Positions 28,837-36,591 of a DNA stretch of 64,000 nucleotides are shown in pieces. Below the pieces are notes generated by a model. It was given only the letters and a program-made list of their open reading frames with translations. It had not been told where the DNA came from and searched no databases. Numbering within the stretch: position 1 is the first letter of the stretch; the number at the start of each line of letters is the position of its first letter. The position numbers and the translations under genes are program-made. This DNA is from Jutongia hominis. Lineage in GTDB: Bacteria > Bacillota > Clostridia > Lachnospirales > Lachnospiraceae. Where the stretch lies: positions 350,454 through 414,453 of the forward strand of contig NZ_JACRSW010000027.1 of the NCBI RefSeq assembly GCF_014384965.1, in the 5' to 3' direction.

Positions 28837-29085
28837 ATGATCTTAGTAGATGTTTATATTCCGGCAATTGACGAAGTACTTGACTTTGAACTTGATGAAC
28901 ATGCGAAAGTACAGGAACTTATGCGGGAAATGACGGAAATGCTTGTCAGAAGAACAAAAAGCAAAAATGTGGAGCCGGTAGAAAACTTTCTTTTGTATGA
29001 TAAGGAGACCGGAACAGCACTTCCCTATGATGCTTCATTGCATTCTTATGGGATCAGAAGCGGTGACCGTTTGATGCTGGTATAA
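28837..29085 (+). CDS. esaB: EsaB/YukD ubiquitin-like T7SS protein
   Basis: An 82-residue protein with the ubiquitin-like fold of YukD/EsaB: the beta-grasp opening ILVDVYIPAIDEVLDFELD, a central helix (KVQELMREMTEML) and the closing SYGIRSGDRLMLV. EsaB is a small cytoplasmic T7SS component that lacks the C-terminal diglycine of true ubiquitin, as here. A strong AAAAGGAGGAGAA site precedes it. It follows essC and a hairpin. Family membership is clear; the symbol follows the Staphylococcus naming. Confidence 0.92.
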   Translation: MILVDVYIPAIDEVLDFELDEHAKVQELMREMTEMLVRRTKSKNVEPVENFLLYDKETGTALPYDASLHSYGIRSGDRLMLV

Positions 29086-29221
29086 AAAATCGGTTATAAG
29101 TGAAGTTTTGAAAGATGCAAAATGACGGTAACCGGTTGATACCGGTGTAAGAATCGGTAATGGCTGAGGTGTTGGAAGAAACAAAATAGCAATGAACAAT
29201 TGATACCGGTATAAAAAAGGG
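29071..29221 (+). repeat. 64-65-bp direct repeats duplicating the end of the esaB-like gene
   Basis: The last bases of the esaB-like gene (TTGATGCTGGTATAA) and the following sequence recur as diverged copies at 29136-29199 and, partly, from 29200 (TTGATACCGGTGTAAG and TTGATACCGGTATAAA). Shared blocks include AATCGGT, TGAAGT/TGAGGT and GCAAAATGA/ACAAAATAG. The copies fill most of the 169-bp gap and are decayed, not coding. Confidence 0.75.
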
Positions 29222-29254
29222 AAACATATTGAAAAACAAAGGAGACAAGCTGTC

Positions 29255-30949
29255 ATGAATGGAAAGAAAAAGCGGATTTTGCAATGGACTGTATGTGGAA
29301 TAGTATTATTTTTTCTGATGTTTTGTAATGGACAGACAGGTATGGCAAAAGATGACAATACATTGCATCCGCAAAATGCCATTGTCAAGTTATATACAGG
29401 CTATGTTGGAAACAGTGATACAACCGGTACTTTTCGGAGTGCAAAGGAATGTTCCGGATGTCTTGTCAGCAATGTAGAAGGCAGTGTTTATCTGGTCGCA
29501 CCTTATCATGCAATGATATTAGAAGAACAGGAAAGCAATGATTTTCTGAAAGCAAATCATTTGAAAAAAGAAGATGTCACATTAGCACGAAAAGTTGTGA
29601 TCAGTGGTGATATGCGGGCTGATGTTGAAGTGGTAACATCCAGCCGGGAAAATGACTTTTGCCTGCTTAGTGTAGAAAATGTGATTCAGGAAAAAGAACC
29701 GGTTCGCTTTGCTACATCCGGAAAATTAAAAAAAGATGCAATAGTACATGCTTTTGGTTTCCCGGCACAAACACAACAAGGTGCAAGATTTGACCAGAAT
29801 GATGTAGCAGGGACACAGGGAAATGTGATCGCAATAGGAGATTACATACAGCATACAGCCACCATTGATGCCGGAATGATCGGTGGAGCTTTGGTAGACC
29901 AGAACGGTTATTTTGTCGGGATGAATAATCTCGTTTCCGGCCAGGAGGGTTCTTTCTATAGTCTAAACGGTAGTCTGATACAAAACTTGCTGGATAACCG
30001 AGGAATTATATATGAGAGCGAATCAAAGGATAAAGCGGTACGCAGTCTGAATAAGGAATTAAAAAAGTGCAGCAAAATCCTTTCCAGTTCAAAATATAAA
30101 GCCTCATCGTTGGAAAATCTCAGTACAGCGGTAGAAGAAGTCAACAGAACATTAGAAAGTACAGCTAATTTGTCAGAACATCAGGCAAAACAGTTAGAAC
30201 AGCAGTTAGAGACAGCACGTAGTCAGTTAAAAAAGAAAACACCGGTGCTGTTTGTCGTTATGATCGTTGCAGGTATAGTGGATGGCATCCTTCTTTTCTG
30301 TGTATTGTTGTCTTTTTGCAAACTTCATAAGAAGAAAAAAGAGTTAAAACAAATACAAAGTCCGGTCAGCCAGCAGCCGATACCGCCAATGCAAAGCAAT
30401 ATACCGGTCAGCCAGCAGCTGATACCGCCAATGCAAAGCAATATACCGGTCAGCCAGCCACCTGTACCGCCTATGCAAAGTCAACAGTCCGTACCTTTCG
30501 GTGTAACAAACGAAAGCGAAAAGCAACAGCCGATTCCAGTGCAGGATAACATGAACAGAAACAGGATGCAGAATGCAAATGGAATGAGTGAGCTGCAAAA
30601 AAGTGTTCAAAAGAGTATCATACCGGAAAACAATACGGCATATGCAGTAAAGAAAAAAGCTTTCCTGCATCGTATCAAAGATGACGAGTTTATACTGATC
30701 GCAAAGACACCATTTCTTATTGGCAAGCAGGCAGAGGCAGTCAATTATTGTATCATGCATAACAAAAGTGTCAGCAGGGTACATGCTTCGATTCAAAAGC
30801 ATAATGGCAGCTACATTTTATATGATATGAACTCGGTCAACGGCACATATTTGAATGGAGAGAGATTAAAGACAGATCCTAAGATGATCAAGCATGGTGA
30901 CCGGATACAAATTGCAAATGAAGCATTTGAATTTATTATACAAGGCTAG
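29255..30949 (+). CDS. Trypsin-like pseudoprotease with TM segment and cytoplasmic FHA domain
   Basis: A 564-residue protein. A signal/TM anchor (about 8-28) precedes a trypsin/HtrA-like beta-barrel domain (about 38-245). His (H85 in APYHAM) and Asp (D134 in ENDFCLL) are present, but the GNSGG serine block reads GMIGG, with I209 at the catalytic position. The enzyme is therefore probably inactive, perhaps a peptide-binding domain. A coiled region, one TM (about 330-356), a Pro/Met/Gln linker with three PVSQQPIPPMQSN-like repeats and a canonical FHA domain (SVSRVHAS, SVNGTYLNG) follow. The outer protease-like domain and inner FHA could relay envelope signals to the kinases. AAAGGAG precedes the start. 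Confidence 0.85.
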   Translation: MNGKKKRILQWTVCGIVLFFLMFCNGQTGMAKDDNTLHPQNAIVKLYTGYVGNSDTTGTFRSAKECSGCLVSNVEGSVYLVAPYHAMILEEQESNDFLKANHLKKEDVTLARKVVISGDMRADVEVVTSSRENDFCLLSVENVIQEKEPVRFATSGKLKKDAIVHAFGFPAQTQQGARFDQNDVAGTQGNVIAIGDYIQHTATIDAGMIGGALVDQNGYFVGMNNLVSGQEGSFYSLNGSLIQNLLDNRGIIYESESKDKAVRSLNKELKKCSKILSSSKYKASSLENLSTAVEEVNRTLESTANLSEHQAKQLEQQLETARSQLKKKTPVLFVVMIVAGIVDGILLFCVLLSFCKLHKKKKELKQIQSPVSQQPIPPMQSNIPVSQQLIPPMQSNIPVSQPPVPPMQSQQSVPFGVTNESEKQQPIPVQDNMNRNRMQNANGMSELQKSVQKSIIPENNTAYAVKKKAFLHRIKDDEFILIAKTPFLIGKQAEAVNYCIMHNKSVSRVHASIQKHNGSYILYDMNSVNGTYLNGERLKTDPKMIKHGDRIQIANEAFEFIIQG

Positions 30950-30967
30950 GAAAAGAGGTGAATGAAC

Positions 30968-31285
30968 ATGAGTGATGTGCGTATCAAAGTGGATACAGGG
31001 CTTATGCTGACTAAGGCAGAAGCAATAAAAACAGAAATCAGAACAATGCGCAAGGACTGGGAGCAGATACAGAAAACTGTAAAAGACATGAAAGGATATT
31101 GGGAAGGAGATGCAAGTAATAAAAATGAAGATATTCTGAACAAAGAGCAGGAAGAAGTTGAAGAGGTAATGAAAAGGCTGAGTGAACATCCTGATGATCT
31201 GTTAAAAATGGCAAATCTGTATTCTGCAACAGAAACAAACAATGAAGAAGATATTACAGCATTACCATCTGACATTATTACATAA
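30968..31285 (+). CDS. WXG100 family T7SS protein
   Basis: A 105-residue WXG100 protein with WEG (W45-G47) and YxxxE at Y85-E89 (YSATE). The ATG at 30968 is chosen over the one at 30962 because GAGGTG at 30955-30960 is 7 bases from the former and only 1 from the latter. Its second helix is more acidic than in the 22390-23460 paralogues. It begins the substrate-rich downstream part of the locus, after the FHA pseudoprotease gene, and may pair with the next WXG-like protein. Confidence 0.9.
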   Translation: MSDVRIKVDTGLMLTKAEAIKTEIRTMRKDWEQIQKTVKDMKGYWEGDASNKNEDILNKEQEEVEEVMKRLSEHPDDLLKMANLYSATETNNEEDITALPSDIIT

Positions 31286-31315
31286 GCAGCCGGATAGAGA
31301 GTAGGAGGGATGGAT

Positions 31316-31630
31316 ATGGCAAATGCATTGATTAAAGTGGATTTCGAAAAGGCGTTTCAACAAGCAAACGAACTTGATGAGATTGCAGCAAACCTGGATA
31401 ATTTGCAAAAAACAGATTTAGCGGATTGCATGGCGGAGGTGTCAAGAAACTGGACCGGTGACCATGCGGATAATTATATAAAAAAAGGTGCTAAGACCCG
31501 AAATGATATTAACGAGACAGCAAGAGATTTAAAAAATGTGGCAAATGCAATCAGGGAAATGGCCAAGAGACATAAAAAGGCGGAAGAAGATGCCGAAAAG
31601 ATTGCAAATATCAGAACATATCGAAATTGA
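31316..31630 (+). CDS. WXG100-like T7SS protein with variant export motif
   Basis: A 104-residue helical-hairpin protein with WTG (W46-G48). The usual YxxxD/E signal is replaced by HKKAE (H86, E90), so it may rely on a partner's signal, as seen for heterodimeric WXG pairs where one member carries the motif. The ATG at 31316 is preferred to 31310 because AGGAGG at 31303-31308 gives a 7-base spacing. It immediately follows another WXG100 gene and precedes a DUF4176 gene and a larger putative substrate. Confidence 0.87.
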   Translation: MANALIKVDFEKAFQQANELDEIAANLDNLQKTDLADCMAEVSRNWTGDHADNYIKKGAKTRNDINETARDLKNVANAIREMAKRHKKAEEDAEKIANIRTYRN

Positions 31631-31713
31631 TTGTATTTGCAAAGTCATTAAGTTTGCTAAATAAACCAGATAAGAGAAGTACAAAAATATTACAGAGGAA
31701 AGGTGGAAAAATA

Positions 31714-31992
31714 ATGAAGAAAAACAAGTATTTACCAATAGGAAGTGTTGTTATTTTAAAAGAAGGGGAATTGAAGGTTATGATAACCGGACGACAGCAG
31801 GTTCGAACAACTGACAATACAGAATTTGACTATGTCGGTTGTCTGTATCCACAGGGAACCGATGGAGAAAATGTTTTATTGTTTAATGCAGAAGATATAG
31901 TGTTGGTTGTATTTATCGGATATCAGGATTTAGATGAGTTGCATTATAAATTTACACTGATCGGCGAAGATGGAGAGGATGAGGTGGAATAA
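31714..31992 (+). CDS. DUF4176 protein associated with T7SS
   Basis: A 92-residue protein of the DUF4176 type, recognised by LPIGSVVILKEGELKVMITG and DYVGCLYPQG. Members are commonly found beside T7SS substrates in Firmicutes; no biochemical role is established. The ATG at 31714 has GAGGAAAGGTGG upstream, whereas an earlier in-frame start has no site. Its stop overlaps the start of the next gene by one base (TAATG), implying coupled translation with the putative substrate. A second DUF4176 gene (34801) occupies a similar position near the other substrate, so a chaperone or adaptor function is plausible. Confidence 0.85.
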   Translation: MKKNKYLPIGSVVILKEGELKVMITGRQQVRTTDNTEFDYVGCLYPQGTDGENVLLFNAEDIVLVVFIGYQDLDELHYKFTLIGEDGEDEVE

Positions 31993-33080
31993 TGGCTGTA
32001 TTTATGGTCGATGCGGAAAAAGCAAAAGGGAATGCGTCTACTATAAAATCTCAAAAAAGAACATTGCAATCATATTCCAGACAGATTATTTCCGTTGCAA
32101 ATCAGATTCGAATAGGAAATGAAGACCGGCAGTTAAAAAAACAATTGCGTAAAATATCTGAACTTGTTAACGAGAATGCCAAAGATTGCGAAAACCTGGG
32201 AAATGCATTGATTGAAATTATATCATTGTATCAAAAAACAGAAAAAGAGATTGTAGACGGTGAGTTTAATAAAGAAAGCGCAGCAACAGGAAAAAATTCT
32301 ATAGAGAAAAACGATGGAAAATCTGATAAGCAGACAGAAGATCAGCAAAGCATTCTTGATAAACTTAAAGAAAAATTTAATTTAAGTGATATTGCAATGG
32401 AAGCATTAAAACTTATTTTGGGGATTATTCCCGGTGTGAATTGTCTTATTGACATGTATGATCTTGTAAAAGATTTATCAGGAGCACTAGAAGATGGAAA
32501 ATTATCAGCAGGAGAAATTTTTACATTAGCTTTAGACACATTTTCATTAGTTGCTGATGTTGCAAGTTTTGGTGCACTTCTTAAGTCAATGGAAGGCGTT
32601 GCAGATGGTATTAAGGTTGCTAAATCAGGAGGCACTGCAGAAAAGCTTTGCAATGTTGCAAAAAATGCAGATACCAGAAAAACTGCTGCAAAAAAGGTTA
32701 TTGACAAAGGAACTGATGCTGCCAAAAAAATGGTGGACGGTACGAAGAATGGTCATAAAGTTTTAGAAGCTGCGACAAAGGCTGAAAAAGCAACAGATAA
32801 ACTTAGTGAGAAGGCAGCAAAAAAAATAATCACAAAAGCAGGCGATACACAGATTAGAACCACTGTGACGAAAAAAGCAACGGATTATATCGCTGACAGA
32901 TCGATCAAGTCGAAAACAGTATATAAAGATGCTCAAAAAGCTGCAGAGAAGTATACGGACAAGCTTATGGAAAATATCTATAGTGCACCAAAGGACTTTG
33001 TAAAGGGAAAAGCAAAAGAGAAGGCAAAAAAGAAAATAGTGTATGCATTAGATGGAGGAAGTGGCAGTTCATCATGGTAA
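31992..33080 (+). CDS. Putative T7SS substrate with WXG100-like N-terminus
   Basis: A 362-residue protein. The first 90 residues form a helical hairpin ending in LYQKTEK, a YxxxE-type signal (Y80, E84). A charged linker follows, then a hydrophobic segment (about 138-205, GIIPGVNCLIDMYDLVKDLSG, with LDTFSLVADVASFGALL) that resembles pre-toxin modules in polymorphic toxins. The last 150 residues are Ala/Lys-rich helix ending in GGSGSSSW. No known nuclease or other toxin active site is visible. It is coupled by TAATG to a DUF4176 gene and overlaps a membrane protein gene by 7 bp. Secretion by the T7SS is likely; toxicity is conjecture. Confidence 0.78.
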   Translation: MAVFMVDAEKAKGNASTIKSQKRTLQSYSRQIISVANQIRIGNEDRQLKKQLRKISELVNENAKDCENLGNALIEIISLYQKTEKEIVDGEFNKESAATGKNSIEKNDGKSDKQTEDQQSILDKLKEKFNLSDIAMEALKLILGIIPGVNCLIDMYDLVKDLSGALEDGKLSAGEIFTLALDTFSLVADVASFGALLKSMEGVADGIKVAKSGGTAEKLCNVAKNADTRKTAAKKVIDKGTDAAKKMVDGTKNGHKVLEAATKAEKATDKLSEKAAKKIITKAGDTQIRTTVTKKATDYIADRSIKSKTVYKDAQKAAEKYTDKLMENIYSAPKDFVKGKAKEKAKKKIVYALDGGSGSSSW

Positions 33081-33562
33081 AAAAATATATAAAGAATAGT
33101 ATATTGCATCCGCTTTCATTGCTTGGTGTTTTTTTTGTTTTGATTGCTTTGCTTTTTAGTGCAAGTACGTTATATAAGAGTATGAACCATGCAAAAGAGA
33201 TTCAAAGAAGAGATAAAATTACTGCAGAAGTTTCAAAAGCATCTCATGTAATAACAAAAAAAAGACATGGAAGATTTGGAAACGGATTACAAAAATATAT
33301 TCAGAATTTTGATGTTACATATCAATATTCGAATAAAAAATATACGGTTTCATATAGGAATTTTAACTTAGGAAAGCCGGAAGGCTATCAAAAGGGAGAT
33401 TGTATAACGGTCTATATTAAACCGGATCATCCATCGGATGCTATTGCATCTGCAAAATTGTTCACAGATACAACTGGTGTAAAACAATTGTTCTGTTTAT
33501 TTGGAATACCGGGTTTAATCATTATTTTATTCCCGAAAGCCTGGATGGAGCAAAATAATTAA
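33074..33562 (+). CDS. DUF3592-type membrane protein
   Basis: A 162-residue protein with an N-terminal TM segment (about 13-33), an outer beta-rich domain with DVTYQYSNKKYTVSYRNF and KGDCITVYIKPDHPSDA, and a C-terminal TM (about 138-155). This matches the DUF3592 pattern. Its start lies inside the end of the preceding putative T7SS substrate gene (7-bp overlap). A small gene overlapping a candidate toxin often encodes immunity, and a two-TM protein with an outer domain could protect the envelope, but DUF3592 proteins also occur outside such settings. Function is unproven. Confidence 0.78.
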   Translation: MVKKYIKNSILHPLSLLGVFFVLIALLFSASTLYKSMNHAKEIQRRDKITAEVSKASHVITKKRHGRFGNGLQKYIQNFDVTYQYSNKKYTVSYRNFNLGKPEGYQKGDCITVYIKPDHPSDAIASAKLFTDTTGVKQLFCLFGIPGLIIILFPKAWMEQNN

Positions 33563-33586
33563 TGTCTTGAGATAGGGGGGGAGATA

Positions 33587-34795
33587 ATGAATTTTTTTGT
33601 ACATACAGAAAATTTAAACCAGATTGCAGATATACAAGCAAGTATAAAAACAAAAATGACAAACTGTAACAGCAGAGTGTCACAATGTAGAAAATTGTTG
33701 CATGGCTGTCTGTCTATATCAGAGAGTATTCGAATTAACGGATTATTGCAGGAAATAGAAAATCAAATTACATCAGATCAGAAGAAAGTAGAAAAAATGG
33801 CAGACACATTAACGAAAGTTTCTAAGCTGTATGCGAATACAGAGAAAGCAATTACCGGTCAACATCAAAAATTGTATGCTCAAGCCAAAATGCCTCCATC
33901 TTCTTCAACATCTGAAAAATCCAGCGAAGCTAATAAGATGGCAGAAGCAATCAAAGAGATTAAGAAAATATTGAAGTATGGAGCCAAAGATCTGGATTCA
34001 AAAGAAATGAATGCTGCTATCTCATGGCTTGGCATATTATCTTCTGGTGCTATTTTAAAAAATTCCAAAGACCTTAGTGAATTTTGCGGAAATTTGTTGG
34101 ATTATTCAGGAGATTTATTTGGCTTTAGTGCAAAATCCTATGATGCCGTCACTAAATTGCTGGACAAATTTGGCTCTCCGGCTTTGAAAGAATGGATGCA
34201 GTCAGATGCAGGACAGGAGTTGTTGAATGGAAGTAGAACACTTAGCCATGTAAGTTCAGCGTTTACTGTTTTATCAAAAGCGTACGCTGCTTGCAATGGA
34301 AGTGAAGACTGGAAAGAAGTGTGTAGAAACTTTTCAAGTTCAACTTCTAAAATAGCAGATGCATTTATTGATTTAATGGATGTTGCAAAAGACAAAGGGG
34401 AAGCAGTTGGAAAGTCAGCAGCTTCGGCATATTCAGGACTCGGCAGTATCGCATTGTATTCTCTTGGATATGAACAGGATTATAACAAGAATTTATCGCA
34501 AAACATAGCAGATTTGTGGATGGGTGCAGGAGCTTCGGCAGGAAGTTCAATGATTTCCGGTGCTACATTAGGCGTTGTTGACCTGGATGTACAAAAGTTT
34601 GTTGATCATGTCAATGATAATGTAGATAAGACGAATACTATTGTTTACGACCAGGGTGGACCTATGTGGCTTATGACAGTAAAGTCATTAGCGTGTGTGC
34701 CGGGAGTGGCAGCTTGGAGTGTAGGAGAAACAGTGGCGGATGTTGCAAAAGAAAAAGCAGAGACAATAAAAAGTTTAATTGATTTGGTGAGGTGA
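33587..34795 (+). CDS. Second putative T7SS substrate with WXG100-like N-terminus
   Basis: A 402-residue protein. Its N-terminal helical hairpin ends with LYANTEK (Y82, E86), the same YxxxE-type signal as the substrate at 31992. A Ser-rich linker (about 102-115) leads to a mostly alpha-helical, Ala/Ser-rich region with small hydrophobic stretches (GASAGSSMISGATLGVVDL; VPGVAAWSVGETVADVAKEK). No catalytic motif is recognised. The start has AGGGGGGGAG just upstream. A DUF4176 gene follows 5 bp downstream. It is probably exported by the T7SS; whether it is a toxin, adhesin or structural protein cannot be told. Confidence 0.76.
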   Translation: MNFFVHTENLNQIADIQASIKTKMTNCNSRVSQCRKLLHGCLSISESIRINGLLQEIENQITSDQKKVEKMADTLTKVSKLYANTEKAITGQHQKLYAQAKMPPSSSTSEKSSEANKMAEAIKEIKKILKYGAKDLDSKEMNAAISWLGILSSGAILKNSKDLSEFCGNLLDYSGDLFGFSAKSYDAVTKLLDKFGSPALKEWMQSDAGQELLNGSRTLSHVSSAFTVLSKAYAACNGSEDWKEVCRNFSSSTSKIADAFIDLMDVAKDKGEAVGKSAASAYSGLGSIALYSLGYEQDYNKNLSQNIADLWMGAGASAGSSMISGATLGVVDLDVQKFVDHVNDNVDKTNTIVYDQGGPMWLMTVKSLACVPGVAAWSVGETVADVAKEKAETIKSLIDLVR

Positions 34796-34800
34796 GAAAA

Positions 34801-35064
34801 ATGAAGTTGAAACAACCTCTTCCTATTGGAAGTGTTGTGCGATTGAAAAAAGCACAAAATGCGTTAATGATCATAGGAATTATGGTGAAAGACGATAATG
34901 GCAACGAAAACGATTATATCTCAGTTATGTATCCGGAAGGTTATATTAGCCGTGATATATTCTTTAAATTTAACCACTCTGATATAGAAGAAATTTTATT
35001 TGAAGGTTTTCAATCAAAAGACCGGGAGCAATTTTTAAAATGGATTTCAGACAGCTTAAAGTAA
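34801..35064 (+). CDS. DUF4176 protein associated with T7SS (second copy)
   Basis: An 87-residue DUF4176 protein related to the one at 31714: LPIGSVVRLKKAQNALMIIG, then DYISVMYPEGYI, and a C-terminal part FNHSDIEEILFEGFQSKD. The ATG at 34801 has GGTGAGGTGAG upstream; a GTG at 34792 would overlap the preceding gene. It lies 5 bp downstream of the second putative T7SS substrate, whereas the first DUF4176 gene precedes its substrate. The repeated pairing argues for a substrate-linked role such as a chaperone. It is the last gene clearly assignable to the T7SS cluster. Confidence 0.85.
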   Translation: MKLKQPLPIGSVVRLKKAQNALMIIGIMVKDDNGNENDYISVMYPEGYISRDIFFKFNHSDIEEILFEGFQSKDREQFLKWISDSLK

Positions 35065-35082
35065 AAAAGGAGGAACCATAAT

Positions 35083-35967
35083 ATGAAAAAACAAATGATA
35101 GTAATGCTATGTTTCTTATGTATGATTATGTCAGTCACAGCCATCACCGGAAAACAAACGGTTAGTGCAGCATCTAGAACACAGTTAAAACAAAAGATTG
35201 AAGACGAAGCAGATGGGAAAGTTTCTAAGATGTATTATGATGACTTTGATTATGACGGACAGAAAGAAGCATTTGCTTTAATTGAGATATCGGAAGATAT
35301 GTCTGCACTATGGTATGCAAGTGACAGCCAAATAAAAAATTTATCAGACAGTATATTAACATCAGGCAGTATACAGGGAATTTGTAAAGTAACGAGTAAT
35401 AAAAAAGTATTTGTAATAGAAGGAAGTGCAGGCGGCTGGGGCGGCTGGTCTTACTGTTACTATATTAAAAATGGAAGAGTCATTCAAATAAAAAAAGCAG
35501 GAGAAGGATTGACGCATATAAAAGGCAATCTTTTTGCGATTTATCCAAGTGACTTTGACAGTATGCATTCAAGACGTTCTGTTGGCAGTAACATATGGGA
35601 TTGGACTGGTCATACATGGAAAAAATATTATGTTAAGCTGATCGGAAACACATTTATAAATGTAAAATCACATCAAATATCACAAAAGAATGTTGCAAGT
35701 TATACAAATGGGAAAAAATATCTTGCACAGATAAAGAAAGCAGGATATCGTATCGGAAAAATTTATTACAGAGAGAACAAAGTGATCAATGTCAATGTAT
35801 CAAAAAAAGTAGATGCTGATAATACAGCTTATGAAAATGTTAATTTTGATATAAAAGGAAAAAAATTAAAATTACAAATAAACAATAAAAAGGGAAAAAA
35901 TATAGTGGAAAAATCATCTTTTAATGGTGTGTATAAAAGAAAAGCATATATAAGAAAAGCTTCATAA
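35083..35967 (+). CDS. Sec-secreted protein of unknown function with acidic DxDxDG loop
   Basis: A 294-residue protein with a signal peptide (cleavage likely near TVSAAS, about 30). The mature N-terminus contains DDFDYDGQKEAFALIEI, like the calcium-binding DxDxDG loops at the start of FG-GAP or EF-hand-like repeats; a related loop (DINADGIPELLV) occurs in the protein at 42135. A Gly/Trp/Tyr stretch (GGWGGWSYCYYI) follows. AAAAAGGAGG precedes the start, and it lies 18 bp after the last DUF4176 gene, so it may be cotranscribed with the T7SS locus. No known family is recognised. Confidence 0.78.
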   Translation: MKKQMIVMLCFLCMIMSVTAITGKQTVSAASRTQLKQKIEDEADGKVSKMYYDDFDYDGQKEAFALIEISEDMSALWYASDSQIKNLSDSILTSGSIQGICKVTSNKKVFVIEGSAGGWGGWSYCYYIKNGRVIQIKKAGEGLTHIKGNLFAIYPSDFDSMHSRRSVGSNIWDWTGHTWKKYYVKLIGNTFINVKSHQISQKNVASYTNGKKYLAQIKKAGYRIGKIYYRENKVINVNVSKKVDADNTAYENVNFDIKGKKLKLQINNKKGKNIVEKSSFNGVYKRKAYIRKAS

Positions 35968-36010
35968 TGATCATTTCAAATAGGTCAGTTCATTAGAAAA
36001 GAGGAAAACT

Positions 36011-36553
36011 ATGCAAAAAAGAAAGAAATATATCGTATGGATGCTTTTTATGGCTATTGTATGCTCTGCAACGATCGGAAATGTACAAAGGACATCGGCT
36101 GCAAGTACAAAAGTAACAAAAGCGGTTAATTATGCCAGAAAAGTATACTATGGTACCAATAAGAAGTTAAAAAAATATACGAAAAATTCAATGAAGGGAT
36201 CGTATAAGGAATATTGGAATAAGAAAAAGCTTGTAAAAGCGATCACGTATTCAACAAAATCATCGTCATATGCAATGAGAGGCTACACGATAGAATATTA
36301 CTATGATAATCATGAACGTCTGATCTTTGCATATGCTTACCGTAAAGTCAAAGGAAAATTACAGGAACTTAGGGCATATTATGCACCGGATCGAAAGATG
36401 TATCGTTATATTGATGCAAAGGGAAGAATCTGGAACTACAGTCAGGGAAGAAACTGGCGATATAGCGAAAAAGATATGCGGGATATATTATTTAGTAAGG
36501 GCGAATATTATAGTGCATTAGCACATGAGGGCATAGATAACCCGAATTATTAA
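36011..36553 (+). CDS. Small Sec-secreted Tyr/Lys-rich protein, unknown function
   Basis: A 180-residue protein with a signal peptide (cleavage after TSAAS, about 32). The mature part is basic and rich in Tyr (about 14%), with regular beta-like blocks (YTIEYYYDNHERLIFAYAY; LRAYYAPDRKMYRYIDAKG) that resemble a short repeat fold. No catalytic motif is visible. AGAGGAAAAC precedes the start. It is one of a run of small secreted proteins downstream of the T7SS genes, and basic, Tyr-rich proteins of this kind often bind the cell wall. Confidence 0.72.
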   Translation: MQKRKKYIVWMLFMAIVCSATIGNVQRTSAASTKVTKAVNYARKVYYGTNKKLKKYTKNSMKGSYKEYWNKKKLVKAITYSTKSSSYAMRGYTIEYYYDNHERLIFAYAYRKVKGKLQELRAYYAPDRKMYRYIDAKGRIWNYSQGRNWRYSEKDMRDILFSKGEYYSALAHEGIDNPNY

Positions 36554-36591
36554 CAGGATATGGGACGGAATAAGAAAAGGAGAAAACGGAT

